A stretch of 11,491 nucleotides of DNA from Oscillospiraceae bacterium. Its GTDB lineage: Bacteria; Bacillota_A; Clostridia; Oscillospirales; Oscillospiraceae. Numbering within the stretch: the first letter of the stretch is position 1; every line of letters starts with the position of its first letter. Shown one piece after another: positions 1 to 9,843 of this stretch. The notes under the pieces are model-generated. The model made no database searches, was not told the origin of the DNA, and saw nothing but the letters and a program-made list of their open reading frames with translations. The translations under genes and the position numbers were made by a program. The DNA is taken from assembly GCA_016302015.1 (NCBI GenBank), contig JAEDOJ010000028.1, positions 1-11,491 of the forward strand, given 5' to 3'.

Positions 1-18
1 GAGTGCGGTGGAAATTAT

Positions 19-45
19 GCGGCACAGCCGGTTTGGCTGTGCCGC
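19..45 (-). terminator. Strong hairpin just after hemW, probable transcription terminator
   Basis: A perfect 11-bp GC-rich stem (19-29 pairs with 35-45) with a 5-base loop lies 4 bases beyond the hemW stop codon. On the minus strand it is followed by ATAATTT, which is only a modest U-tract. The position and stem strength suggest it ends the transcript carrying hemW and perhaps the genes before it. The weak U-run means termination could be partial, or the hairpin could mainly stabilise the 3' end. Confidence 0.6.
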
Positions 46-49
46 TGCG

Positions 50-1252
50 TTACCGTTTTTTTGCCAGAGGCGTGCTGCGCTCCTGCAGCTCCTGAATGGC
101 AAGGATGATCCGGTTGGACACCAGCCAGCCCTTCTCCGTCAGCCGCCACCGCTCCTTGACCTTCTCCGCATAGCCGTTATCCGCAAACCGCTGCATCAGC
201 AGTTCGATCTTGTCAAAGGGCAGGAGGTACGACCGTTCGTATTCCTCGGCGTGGATGCCCTCGTCGGTGCGAAGGCGGAGCATGATATATTCTCCCGCCC
301 GCTCCCGCAGAGGAATGGTTTCGCACTCGCTGAGAATGGAGCCCTGCTTTGCGATTCCCTCGATATAGCCCTTCAGGTCGGGACGGATGGTAAACCGCTT
401 TCCCGCAAAATCAGAAGAAGCGGAGGGGCCGAAGCCCAGATATTCCCCGCCGTTCCAATACTTCCGGTTGTGCTGGGAGGCACGACCCTTTTTGGCGAAA
501 TTGGAAATTTCGTAGTGCTGATACCCATATTCATGGAGAATTTCGCAGGCCGCCATATACATTTCTGCCTGCAAATCGTCATTGGGCAGGTTCAAACTGT
601 CCTTGTAGCCCCACATGGGGGTGTTTTCCTCAATTTTCAGGGCATAGCAGGAGATATGCTCCGGCCGCATGGAGACGATATTGGTCACCGTATCCTTCCA
701 GTCCTCCAGGGTCTGGCCGGGGAGACCGTACATCAGATCCAGAGAAATATTGCCGAAGCCCGCCTTTCTGGCCTGCTGCATGGCCACCTTCGCCTGATGG
801 AAGGTGTGGGGACGGCCCAATTTCATCAGCATTTCGTCATTATCCGACTGGACGCCGATGGAAATCCGGTTGAAGCCGCTGCGGATCAGCCGCCGGAGCA
901 TCTGGGAATTGATGCTGTCGGGATTGGCCTCCAGAGTGATCTCCGCCTCCACGCTGAGGTGGAAGGAGCGGTGGATTTCATCCAGAATTTTTTCCAGATT
1001 TTCCGCTCCGAAGAAGCTGGGGGTGCCGCCGCCGAAGTATACCGTATCCACCAGATAATTGGGCGCAAGACGGCCGCTCTCCTTCAGATGGTCAGCCAGC
1101 GCCTGCAGATAATCGTCGGTCACCCGGTCATTCAGGCCGCCGCCCAGGGAATAAAAGTCGCAATATTCGCACTTTTTTCGACAAAAAGGGATGTGAATAT
1201 AGATTCCCAACCGCTTTTCGTCCTCATTTTGCTTCGTCAGAAAAAATGCCAT
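50..1252 (-). CDS. hemW: Radical SAM heme chaperone HemW
   Basis: A 400-residue radical SAM protein of the HemW (formerly HemN-like) family. HemW proteins bind heme and deliver it to membrane respiratory enzymes; they are not true coproporphyrinogen III dehydrogenases. The sequence shows the [4Fe-4S]/SAM motif CRKKCEYC (Cys24, 28, 31) followed by Asp-Phe rather than the extra cysteine of authentic HemN, which favours HemW. A GGGTPS glycine motif and an SQHNRKYWNG block (the HNxxYW signature of HemW) follow, with a C-terminal winged-helix-like region (LRLRTDEGI onward). Length is close to the usual 370-390. The ATG start is 3 bases after the upstream stop. Its ribosome binding site, GGGAGG, sits inside the last codons of the preceding gene, so translation is probably coupled. 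A strong hairpin follows the stop. Confidence 0.93.
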   Translation of the reverse strand: MAFFLTKQNEDEKRLGIYIHIPFCRKKCEYCDFYSLGGGLNDRVTDDYLQALADHLKESGRLAPNYLVDTVYFGGGTPSFFGAENLEKILDEIHRSFHLSVEAEITLEANPDSINSQMLRRLIRSGFNRISIGVQSDNDEMLMKLGRPHTFHQAKVAMQQARKAGFGNISLDLMYGLPGQTLEDWKDTVTNIVSMRPEHISCYALKIEENTPMWGYKDSLNLPNDDLQAEMYMAACEILHEYGYQHYEISNFAKKGRASQHNRKYWNGGEYLGFGPSASSDFAGKRFTIRPDLKGYIEGIAKQGSILSECETIPLRERAGEYIMLRLRTDEGIHAEEYERSYLLPFDKIELLMQRFADNGYAEKVKERWRLTEKGWLVSNRIILAIQELQERSTPLAKKR

Positions 1253-1255
1253 GGC

Positions 1256-1819
1256 TTAGCCTCCCATCCGCCCGGAAATAAAGCTGCGGAATTCCTCCTC
1301 CGTGCAGCCCTCCAGCCCGGACTTGGCAACGAAAAACCAGGTGCTTGCATTCCGGCGCAGGAGAAACAGATGCTCCGTCTCCCGCAGGCCGCTGAGGTCG
1401 GAATAGCTTTCCACTACGATATCCTGATTTTCCTCCAGGGTCTGGGCCAGATTGAAGGTGAAAAACTCCGTGGTCAGGTGCAGCTCCGCCGTGCCGTAAT
1501 TCTGCCGCATTCCCTCTTCCCACCGCCGGATCAGCCTCTTCGGCATGGTCAGATGGCTGTAGACCATATATCCGATCAGCAGGACAAGAACAGCGGAAAG
1601 CAGAAGATTCTGCTGAGATTTGGTTTCCAGATACTGCCAGATCAGCACACCCAATATCACCACGCAGATGGCAAGGGCGGAATAGCTCACAAATTTGGTG
1701 TATTTGGGAGCCAGCGCCTGCGAGGCCTCCTGCTGGGTCTGGGCGTTCAGAACCGTCCTCGCCGTGTAGAGGGGAGGGACTGCCTCCCCGGTTTCTGTGT
1801 TGCGAACTTCTGAATCCAT
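1256..1819 (-). CDS. Small membrane protein with YcxB-like C-terminal domain
   Basis: A 187-residue protein of unknown role. It has a polar N-terminus (1-43), two hydrophobic helices (about 44-62 and 71-90) and a C-terminal domain of about 95 residues. That domain, with an LTTEFFTFN block, an ESYSDLSGLRETEHLFLL block and a final EEEFRSFI, resembles the YcxB-like domain seen in many Firmicutes membrane proteins. The two helices should place both ends in the cytoplasm; the basic PKRLIRR after helix 2 fits this by the positive-inside rule. The open frame extends up to 1927, but the ATG at 1819 is chosen because GAAAGG lies 7 bases before it and the longer form would overlap the previous gene. 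It starts 13 bp after that gene and ends 3 bp before hemW. No substrate or partner can be read from the sequence. Confidence 0.78.
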   Translation of the reverse strand: MDSEVRNTETGEAVPPLYTARTVLNAQTQQEASQALAPKYTKFVSYSALAICVVILGVLIWQYLETKSQQNLLLSAVLVLLIGYMVYSHLTMPKRLIRRWEEGMRQNYGTAELHLTTEFFTFNLAQTLEENQDIVVESYSDLSGLRETEHLFLLRRNASTWFFVAKSGLEGCTEEEFRSFISGRMGG

Positions 1820-1832
1820 CCGGTTTCCTTTC

Positions 1833-2546
1833 TTAGTGGCAGTTGGGGCAGGCTGTGTAGTCCTGCGCAATGGCGTAATCCACATTGAACAGCCAGAAGC
1901 CTTCCCGATCCCAATCCGGGCAGTCATAAGTATGGTAATAGTCGTTCATATCGCTGCAATAGACGCCGAATCTGTGGTAGAATTCATATTCGTCAGACCA
2001 GGAGTAGTAATCGTCCACGATATCGCCGTATTCCACCATCAGGGATTCATACTCGCTCTGAACCTGACTCAGCATCGTTTCGTTTTCCTTCACCACAGTG
2101 GTCAGGCTTTCGTTCTCCGCCTCCAGAGCCGCATAGCTGGCGGAAAGGTCTTCCTGCTTCATTTCCAGATCGGCATAACGGTCTTGCAGCTCGGCGTGAT
2201 CCGCCTCAAGCTGAGTATAGTCGGTGTAGAACATATAGCCGACCACCCCCGCCGCTGCCAGCACCACCACCAGCACCGCCGCCAGCACGATGGCGGCAAT
2301 CTTGGCGCCCTTGCCGCCCTTCTTCTGCTGGGGACGGCGGACAGGGGAGGGAATCTCAGGCTCCTGCACGGGTGCTTCCTCCACGGGTGCTTCCTCCGGC
2401 AGCACCGCAGTGGCCGCCAGAGGCTTCTGATTTTCGGGGTAATAGGAGATGGGTTTCTCCTCCTCCGGCGCCTCCACGGGAGTGCCGCAGACGGTACAGA
2501 ATTTCATAAAGTCCAGAACTTCGTTGCCGCAATTTTTGCAAATCAT
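1833..2546 (-). CDS. Membrane-anchored zinc-ribbon / coiled-coil protein with C-terminal Cys/His cluster
   Basis: A 237-residue protein that I do not recognise as a named family. It begins with a zinc ribbon (Cys3-x2-Cys6 and Cys17-x2-Cys20). A Glu/Pro/Ala-rich linker follows (about 22-70), then a basic patch RRPQQKKGGKGAK and one transmembrane helix (about 83-107). Next is a long acidic coiled coil (about 110-175), and then a C-terminal segment with Cys197, His205, Cys209, Cys233, Cys236 and His237. The spacing HTYDCP ... AIAQDYTACPNC resembles Ada-type metal-binding tails found on some secreted nucleases, so a second metal site is inferred. By the positive-inside rule the zinc ribbon is cytoplasmic and the coiled coil and tail are outside. 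The start at 2546 (MICKNC) has AAAGGAG 8 bases upstream; the longer form from a TTG at 2564 would begin before that site. It lies 47 bp after gyrA. Confidence 0.82.
   Translation of the reverse strand: MICKNCGNEVLDFMKFCTVCGTPVEAPEEEKPISYYPENQKPLAATAVLPEEAPVEEAPVQEPEIPSPVRRPQQKKGGKGAKIAAIVLAAVLVVVLAAAGVVGYMFYTDYTQLEADHAELQDRYADLEMKQEDLSASYAALEAENESLTTVVKENETMLSQVQSEYESLMVEYGDIVDDYYSWSDEYEFYHRFGVYCSDMNDYYHTYDCPDWDREGFWLFNVDYAIAQDYTACPNCH
2367..2396 (-). repeat. Perfect 15-bp tandem duplication in the linker of the zinc-ribbon protein
   Basis: Two adjacent identical 15-base units (2367-2381 and 2382-2396), in frame, encode EEAPV twice in the Glu/Pro-rich linker between zinc ribbon and membrane helix. 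The phase-keeping unit is typical of slippage in low-complexity linkers and changes linker length only. Confidence 0.85.
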
Positions 2547-2554
2547 TGTCAATA

Positions 2555-2561
2555 CTCCTTT
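2555..2561 (-). promoter_or_regulatory. Ribosome binding site deciding the start of the zinc-ribbon gene
   Basis: AAAGGAG on the minus strand, 8 bases before the ATG at 2546. It lies between the TTG at 2564 and the ATG, so it supports the ATG as start and argues against the longer frame. Confidence 0.75.
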
Positions 2562-2593
2562 CAAATCTCATATTTCACCGGCGAACCGGGTAT

Positions 2594-5080
<2,487 letters not shown>

Positions 5081-5087
5081 AATAATT

Positions 5088-5093
5088 CCTCCT
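5088..5093 (-). promoter_or_regulatory. Ribosome binding site supporting the TTG start of gyrA
   Basis: A consensus AGGAGG sits exactly 7 bases before TTG at 5080 in the 27-bp gyrB-gyrA gap. No ATG or GTG is suitably placed, so TTG is the start. Confidence 0.85.
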
Positions 5094-5107
5094 GAGATAA
5101 GGATTGA

Positions 5108-7048
5108 TCAATAATCCAGATTCTGGACGTATTTTGCGTTCTTTTGGATAAATTCCTTCCGGGGCTCCACCTTTTCTCCCATGAGGAGGGTGAAAACCTC
5201 GTCCGCCTTTACCGCGTCATCCAGCTCAATCCGCTTCAGCGTTCTTCTGTTGGGGTCCATGGTGGTTGCCCACAGCTCGTCCGGATCCATTTCGCCAAGA
5301 CCCTTAAACCGGGAAATATCCACCTTGGCGTTGGGATTGTTATCCCGCAGCTCCGCGGAAATCCGATCCCGCTCCTCGTCGGAGAAGGCAACCCGGACGG
5401 TTTTGCCCCGGGTCAGCTTATACAGCGGGGGAATGGCGGAGTACACATAGCCCTGTTCGATCAGCGGCCGCATATAACGGAAGAAGAAGGTGAGCAGGAG
5501 GGTGCGGATATGACTGCCGTCTACGTCCGCATCCGCCATGATGACGATTTTGTGGTAGCGGAGCTTCTCCACGTTGAATTCCTCACCGATGCCCGCGCCC
5601 AGCGCCGTGATCACAGGGAGTAATTTTTCATTTCCAATAACCTTGTCCTCCCGGACCTTTTCCACGTTCAGCATCTTGCCCCACAGAGGCAGAATGGCCT
5701 GGAAGCGGGAATCTCTGCCCTGAATGGCAGAGCCGCCTGCGGAATCGCCCTCCACGATGTAAATTTCCGTCAGGGAAGGGTCGGTCTCGTTGCAGTCCTT
5801 CAGCTTGTCCGGCATGGCGGCGCCGCCTAAAGCGGTTTTTCTGCGAATATTCTCTCTGGCCTTCCGTGCCGCCTCTCTGGCCCGGTTGGCCATCATGGCC
5901 TTCTCCAGAATCACTCTGGCCACCGCGGGATGCTCCTCAAAATAGGTGGTGAGCTGGTTGGTCACCACGCTGTCCACCAGGGTGCGGATGTAGGCGTTGC
6001 CCAGCTTCGCCTTGGTCTGACCCTCAAACTGGGCGTCCGTCAGCTTCACGGAGATCACCGCCGTCAAGCCCTCCCGGCAATCATCGCCGGTGACCTTGTC
6101 TCCGTCGGTCTTGATCACCCCGATGCGGGTGCCGTAGGCGTTCATGACTCGGGTCAGAGCGGTCTTGAAGCCCGTCTCGTGCATACCGCCCTCCGGGGTA
6201 TGGATATTATTGGCAAAGGACACCAGCGTTTCATTGAAGGCGTCCGTGTATTGCAAAGCAATCTCCGCCTGAGCGTCATTCTTCGTCCCGGAGATATAAA
6301 TGACCTCACTGTGAAGCTCCGTCTTGTGCCGGTTGTGCCACTGGACAAACTCCCGAATGCCTCCCTCGAAGCACATGGACTCGGACTTGCCCTCCTCCTC
6401 CCGCAGGTCGGCAATGGAAATATGCAGACCGGCGTTCAGAAACGCCTGCTCCCGCATCCGGGTGTGGAGAATTTCATAGTCGTACTCCAGGGTATCGAAC
6501 ATCTCCGGGTCGGGCTTGAAGGTGACGGAGGTACCGTGCTTGTCCGTGGTGCCGATGACGGTCATTTCCTGGGTGATATGACCCCGGGCGAATTTCATCT
6601 GGTAAATTTTACCATCCCTATGCACCTCTACCGTCAGCCATTCGGAAAGGGCGTTGACCACAGAGGCGCCCACGCCGTGGAGGCCGCCGGAGACCTTATA
6701 GCCCCCGCCGCCGAACTTGCCGCCGGCATGGAGGACGGTGTAGACCACCTCCAGAGCGGGCCGGCCGGTCTGGGGCTGGATATCCACCGGGATGCCCCGG
6801 CCGTCATCGGTGACGGTGATGGTGTTCCCCGGATTGATGGCTACGGTAATGTGTTTGCAGTAGCCCGCCAGCGCCTCGTCAATGGCGTTGTCCACGATCT
6901 CATAGACCAGATGGTGCAGGCCGGAGACAGAGGTGGAGCCGATATACATACCGGGACGCTTCCGAACCGCCTCCAAACCCTCCAAAACCTGAATTTGCGA
7001 GGCGTCATATTCCTGTTCAACAGTGGTATTCATGAAATTTTCGGACAT
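5108..7048 (-). CDS. gyrB: DNA gyrase subunit B
   Basis: The 646-residue ATPase subunit of gyrase, of the short form without the insertion seen in E. coli. The GHKL ATPase part shows EIVDNAIDEA (Glu50 as catalytic base, Asn54 for magnesium), DDGRGIPVD (81-89) and the ATP lid GGLHGVGASVVNALS (121-135). The transducer domain follows. The TOPRIM domain has EGDSAGGSA (433-441) and the metal-binding Asp506, Asp508 and Asp510 in MADADVDGSH. The C-terminal RFKGLGEM motif is at 580-587. The canonical LPL(K/R)GK motif reads LPLWGK here (Trp456). The ATG start has AAGGAGG 7 bases upstream. A 44-bp gap holding a small hairpin separates it from remB, and gyrA follows after 27 bp. Location next to recF and pairing with a GyrA-box subunit make gyrB much more likely than parE. 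Confidence 0.98.
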   Translation of the reverse strand: MSENFMNTTVEQEYDASQIQVLEGLEAVRKRPGMYIGSTSVSGLHHLVYEIVDNAIDEALAGYCKHITVAINPGNTITVTDDGRGIPVDIQPQTGRPALEVVYTVLHAGGKFGGGGYKVSGGLHGVGASVVNALSEWLTVEVHRDGKIYQMKFARGHITQEMTVIGTTDKHGTSVTFKPDPEMFDTLEYDYEILHTRMREQAFLNAGLHISIADLREEEGKSESMCFEGGIREFVQWHNRHKTELHSEVIYISGTKNDAQAEIALQYTDAFNETLVSFANNIHTPEGGMHETGFKTALTRVMNAYGTRIGVIKTDGDKVTGDDCREGLTAVISVKLTDAQFEGQTKAKLGNAYIRTLVDSVVTNQLTTYFEEHPAVARVILEKAMMANRAREAARKARENIRRKTALGGAAMPDKLKDCNETDPSLTEIYIVEGDSAGGSAIQGRDSRFQAILPLWGKMLNVEKVREDKVIGNEKLLPVITALGAGIGEEFNVEKLRYHKIVIMADADVDGSHIRTLLLTFFFRYMRPLIEQGYVYSAIPPLYKLTRGKTVRVAFSDEERDRISAELRDNNPNAKVDISRFKGLGEMDPDELWATTMDPNRRTLKRIELDDAVKADEVFTLLMGEKVEPRKEFIQKNAKYVQNLDY

Positions 7049-7069
7049 TTTTTGTCCTCCTTATGAAAA

Positions 7070-7087
7070 TCTCCATGGAAATGGAGA
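7070..7087. other. Small hairpin in the remB-gyrB gap
   Basis: A perfect 7-bp stem (7070-7076 with 7081-7087) with a 4-base loop fills the short gap between the remB stop and the gyrB ribosome binding site. On the minus strand it is followed by TTTT. It could be a weak terminator or attenuator, a processing or stability element, or chance; the stem is short and AT-containing. Confidence 0.35.
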
Positions 7088-7092
7088 AGCAT

Positions 7093-7338
7093 TTATTTAC
7101 AGCGTTTTTCCAGCGCGGCGGTGTTGAACTGGGTGAGAAAAACCCGATTCATTCCAAATTCTTCCATTAAAACAAAGCTCTTGGGCAGGTCGTTGGACAC
7201 CGCCACCACCTGACCCTCCTGCTCCGCTTCCGACAAAAACCGCCGGGTGTGCTTCGACCAGGAGGTATTATCCAGATCAAAAATCCCGATGATCGACCGG
7301 TCTCGCAGGGAAAAATCACTGCCTATGGATACATACAT
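7093..7338 (-). CDS. remB: RemB-type small regulatory protein (DUF370)
   Basis: An 81-residue protein, the same length as B. subtilis YaaB/RemB and in the same place between recF and gyrB. In B. subtilis, RemB is linked genetically to extracellular matrix gene expression, and its relative RemA is a DNA-binding regulator; whether this copy does the same is inference. The N-terminal MYVSIGSDFSLRDRSIIGIFDLDNT matches the family pattern (MYxxxGxDxxV, then IxGIFD), and PKSFVL in the second half matches the family's PKS(I/F)V element. The rest is poorly conserved. The ATG overlaps the recF TAA stop by one base (TAATG), so the two are probably translationally coupled. An AAAGGA lies about 11 bases upstream inside recF. 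Confidence 0.88.
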   Translation of the reverse strand: MYVSIGSDFSLRDRSIIGIFDLDNTSWSKHTRRFLSEAEQEGQVVAVSNDLPKSFVLMEEFGMNRVFLTQFNTAALEKRCK

Positions 7339-8438
7339 TACAAAATCGTTCCTTTTTCGATGTGCAGAACCTGCCCAAGGCTGGTCAGCCGATCCGGCTC
7401 ACAGCAGGTGATGAAGACCTGACCTTCCTTCAACTGGTTCAATACAAAATCCTGCCGTCCCGCATCCAGCTCCGAAAGCACATCATCCAGCAGGAGAATC
7501 GGCTCCTCCCCGCAGTCCCGGCGGAGAAGCTCCCGCTCCGCCAGCTTGATGGAGATGGCGGCGGTTCTGGTCTGCCCCTGAGACCCGTAGGCGCTCACCG
7601 GCAGACCGTTGATGCAGGCTTCAAAATCATCCTTATGAGGGCCGGACAGGCATTGACCGCTGTCCAGCTCTGCCCGCTCATGGGCGGCCTGATGCTCCAA
7701 CAGCTTCTGCCGCAGAACCTCCGGCGGCGCAAAGGGATCGTCAAGATTCGACACGGTTTTATAGGTCAGGGTCAAATTTTCCAGACCCCCGGAAAACTCC
7801 CGGTGGTAGGCTCCGGCGCAGTCTCCCAGCGCCTTGATATACCGGGCACGGTAGGAAATCACCAGAGCGCCCACCTGAGCCATGCGCTGGTTGTACTCCG
7901 GCAGAATTTCCAGCATATAGGGATTGTCCCGCCAGTCCTTCAGCAGGGCGCTTTTTTCCTCCAACAGCCGCTGATATTCGCTCAGAGCGCTGTCATAATT
8001 GGGACGAAGCTGGACGATCACATGATCCAACAGCTTTCGCCGGGGCTGAGCGCCCTTTTTCAGCACCAGAAGATCCTCCGGGCAGAACAGGACGCTGGGC
8101 ACAAGTCCCACAAGGTCTTTTGCGGTCTTCTGCTTCACCCCGTTCAGCCAGAGCTGTCTGGGCCGTCTGCCCTCAAAGAGCAAAATCCGCAGATTCTGCT
8201 CCCGCTCCCGGGCATAAACCCGGGCGGACAGCTCCGCAAACTCCGAACCGAAGCGGAGCAATTCCTGTTCCCGTTTGGCGCGAAAGGCCCTGGTTGTGGA
8301 TAAATAGGAAATTGCTTCCAGGAGATTGGTCTTCCCGTTGGCGTTTTTCCCCACCAAAAGGTTCACTCCGGGCACAAATTCCGCTGTGGTTTCCTCATAA
8401 TTCCGAAAATTACGCAGACAGAGGGTCTCAATTCTCAT
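7338..8438 (-). CDS. recF: DNA replication and repair protein RecF
   Basis: A 366-residue SMC-like ATPase that helps load RecA at single-strand gaps and stalled forks, working with RecO and RecR. Visible motifs are the N-terminal LRNFRNY, Walker A GKNANGKT (30-37), the conserved LFCPEDL (117-123), SGPHKDD (265-271), the signature SQGQ (286-289) and Walker B ILLLDD with the following LSELD (314-325). Length is typical (360-375). The ATG at 8438 lies within the end of the S4-domain gene; the two frames overlap by 11 bases (ATGAGAATTGA). No strong ribosome binding site is seen before it, only GGTAAAG, so expression probably relies on translation of the upstream gene. Its stop overlaps the remB start. 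Confidence 0.97.
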   Translation of the reverse strand: MRIETLCLRNFRNYEETTAEFVPGVNLLVGKNANGKTNLLEAISYLSTTRAFRAKREQELLRFGSEFAELSARVYAREREQNLRILLFEGRRPRQLWLNGVKQKTAKDLVGLVPSVLFCPEDLLVLKKGAQPRRKLLDHVIVQLRPNYDSALSEYQRLLEEKSALLKDWRDNPYMLEILPEYNQRMAQVGALVISYRARYIKALGDCAGAYHREFSGGLENLTLTYKTVSNLDDPFAPPEVLRQKLLEHQAAHERAELDSGQCLSGPHKDDFEACINGLPVSAYGSQGQTRTAAISIKLAERELLRRDCGEEPILLLDDVLSELDAGRQDFVLNQLKEGQVFITCCEPDRLTSLGQVLHIEKGTIL

Positions 8439-8676
8439 GCTTTACCACATAGACCACGTTGTCAAAGCGAACCCGATCGCCGTCCACCAGCTTTTTTCCC
8501 CGCATCAGGCAGGGCTGGTCGTTGACGCAGACCTCTCCGTTCTGGATAAAGTTTTTCGCCATGCCGCCGGATTCCACGGCGTTGGCCAGCTTGAGAAAGC
8601 TCTCTAATTTAATAAAATCAGTGGTGATGGAAACGGGAATTTCCTCCCGCTCCACACGTCGCACACGAATTTTCAT
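8428..8676 (-). CDS. yaaA: S4-domain RNA-binding protein YaaA/RlbA
   Basis: An 82-residue protein made almost entirely of one S4 RNA-binding domain. It is the conserved partner between dnaN and recF in Firmicutes. The B. subtilis homologue, YaaA/RlbA, has been linked to ribosome assembly; that role is carried over from family knowledge. The sequence shows the family core FLKLANAVESGGMAK, then the loop VCVNDQP, the RGKKL element and the closing GDRVRF. The N-terminus has roughly 11 extra residues, rich in Arg and Glu, compared with the 71-residue B. subtilis protein. The ATG start has AAAAGGAG 7 bases upstream. It begins 14 bp after dnaN and overlaps recF by 11 bases. Confidence 0.92.
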   Translation of the reverse strand: MKIRVRRVEREEIPVSITTDFIKLESFLKLANAVESGGMAKNFIQNGEVCVNDQPCLMRGKKLVDGDRVRFDNVVYVVKHEN

Positions 8677-8690
8677 AGCCGATCTCCTTT

Positions 8691-9794
8691 TCAGTGCAGA
8701 CGGACAGGCAGAACCATATAGGAGAAATCCTGCTTGTCGTCCACCGGGGTAAATACCACGGGACTGAGGCCGTTTTGCAGCTCCACCGTGACCTCCTCGG
8801 AGGGAACCGCCCGGAGGGCGTCCAGCAGATATCTGCCGTTGAAGCCGATCTCCAGCTCCCCGCCGTTGCCGGCGACGGGGCAGGTATCATGGGCGGAGCC
8901 GATGGTATTCATGGTCTTGAAATCCGCCGTGTTCTCCCCGAAGAGACAGCGCACGGGACTTTTCACCTTTTCCGACACGATCAGACTCACACGCTCGATG
9001 GAGGACATGAGAGTAGATACGTTGGCGGTGAGAATGATGGAGTTATTCACGGGAACCACCCGCCGCCAGTCGATAAATTCTCCCTCCAGCACCCGGCAGA
9101 CCAGAGTGGCGTCCCCGATTTCAAAGAGGATGTGCTTATCCCCCAGGGTGAAGACCACAGGGTCATCCGTCTCCGTCAGGATTTTCTCCACCTCCCGCAG
9201 GCCGGTGGCGGGAACCACAAATTTCATCTCCCGGCCGATGGGTTCCTCACTGTGCCAGGTTCTGCGGGCCAGACGGAAGCTGTCCACGGCGATCATATTG
9301 ATGCCGTCGTCCTTCACTTCCATGAGACAGCCGGTGTGGATGGGTCTGGCCTGATTTTCGGAAACGGAGAAAATGGTGCCGCCGATCATCTCCCGCAGGG
9401 CGTTCTGAGGAATGGAGACGCCCTTTTCGGAGTTGACGTCGGGCAGGTCGGGATAGTCCTCCGCATCCATGGCGGTGATGGTGAAGAAGGACGCGCCGCC
9501 CCGGATGGAGACCTTCAGCTTCTCATCCACCTCCACGGAAACCATATCGTCGGGCATTTTCCGGATAATATCAAAGAACAGTCTTGCAGGCATGACGCAC
9601 AGGCCGGGATCGGAAACCCGGGCGGCGACCTTTACGGTGATACCGGTCTCCAGATTGTAGCCGGTGAGCTGAACGTCCAGCCCGGCATGAACCAGAATGC
9701 CTTCCAGACAGGGAATGGTGCTCTTCGGAGAAACGGTGCGGGCGGCCACGGAAATGGCGGAAACCAGCAGCGCTTTTTCACAGGTGAATTTCAT
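8691..9794 (-). CDS. dnaN: DNA polymerase III sliding clamp (beta subunit)
   Basis: The 367-residue sliding clamp that encircles DNA as a dimer and tethers the replicative polymerase and repair factors. It begins MKFTCEKALL, like the MKFTI... of other clamps, and contains three repeated clamp folds of about 120 residues. Family landmarks include the TIPCLEGIL block (26-34), the LTGYNLE block, SFRLARR in the second fold, FIDWRRVVP, and the end YMVLPVRLH, where the hydrophobic cleft binding clamp-interaction peptides is completed. The frame is open to 9809, but the GTG there lies on the GTGAGG ribosome binding site. The ATG at 9794, 9 bases downstream, is therefore chosen. It follows dnaA after 235 bp of origin sequence and precedes yaaA by 14 bp. 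Confidence 0.97.
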   Translation of the reverse strand: MKFTCEKALLVSAISVAARTVSPKSTIPCLEGILVHAGLDVQLTGYNLETGITVKVAARVSDPGLCVMPARLFFDIIRKMPDDMVSVEVDEKLKVSIRGGASFFTITAMDAEDYPDLPDVNSEKGVSIPQNALREMIGGTIFSVSENQARPIHTGCLMEVKDDGINMIAVDSFRLARRTWHSEEPIGREMKFVVPATGLREVEKILTETDDPVVFTLGDKHILFEIGDATLVCRVLEGEFIDWRRVVPVNNSIILTANVSTLMSSIERVSLIVSEKVKSPVRCLFGENTADFKTMNTIGSAHDTCPVAGNGGELEIGFNGRYLLDALRAVPSEEVTVELQNGLSPVVFTPVDDKQDFSYMVLPVRLH

Positions 9795-9843
9795 AAAACC
9801 AAGCCTCACTTTCTCTCTGTTAATAGATAGACAGGAAATAATA

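Noticed and set aside
8..1813. A long plus-strand open frame of about 600 codons opposite hemW and the YcxB-like gene
   Set aside because: It is antisense to two well-supported genes, has no recognisable motifs and is Leu/Gln/His-rich, as expected for the mirror of GC-rich coding sequence.
2570..2590. CCGG-TTCG-CCGG mini hairpin between gyrA and the zinc-ribbon gene as a terminator
   Set aside because: It has a four-base-pair stem with no following T-run, so read-through seems more likely.
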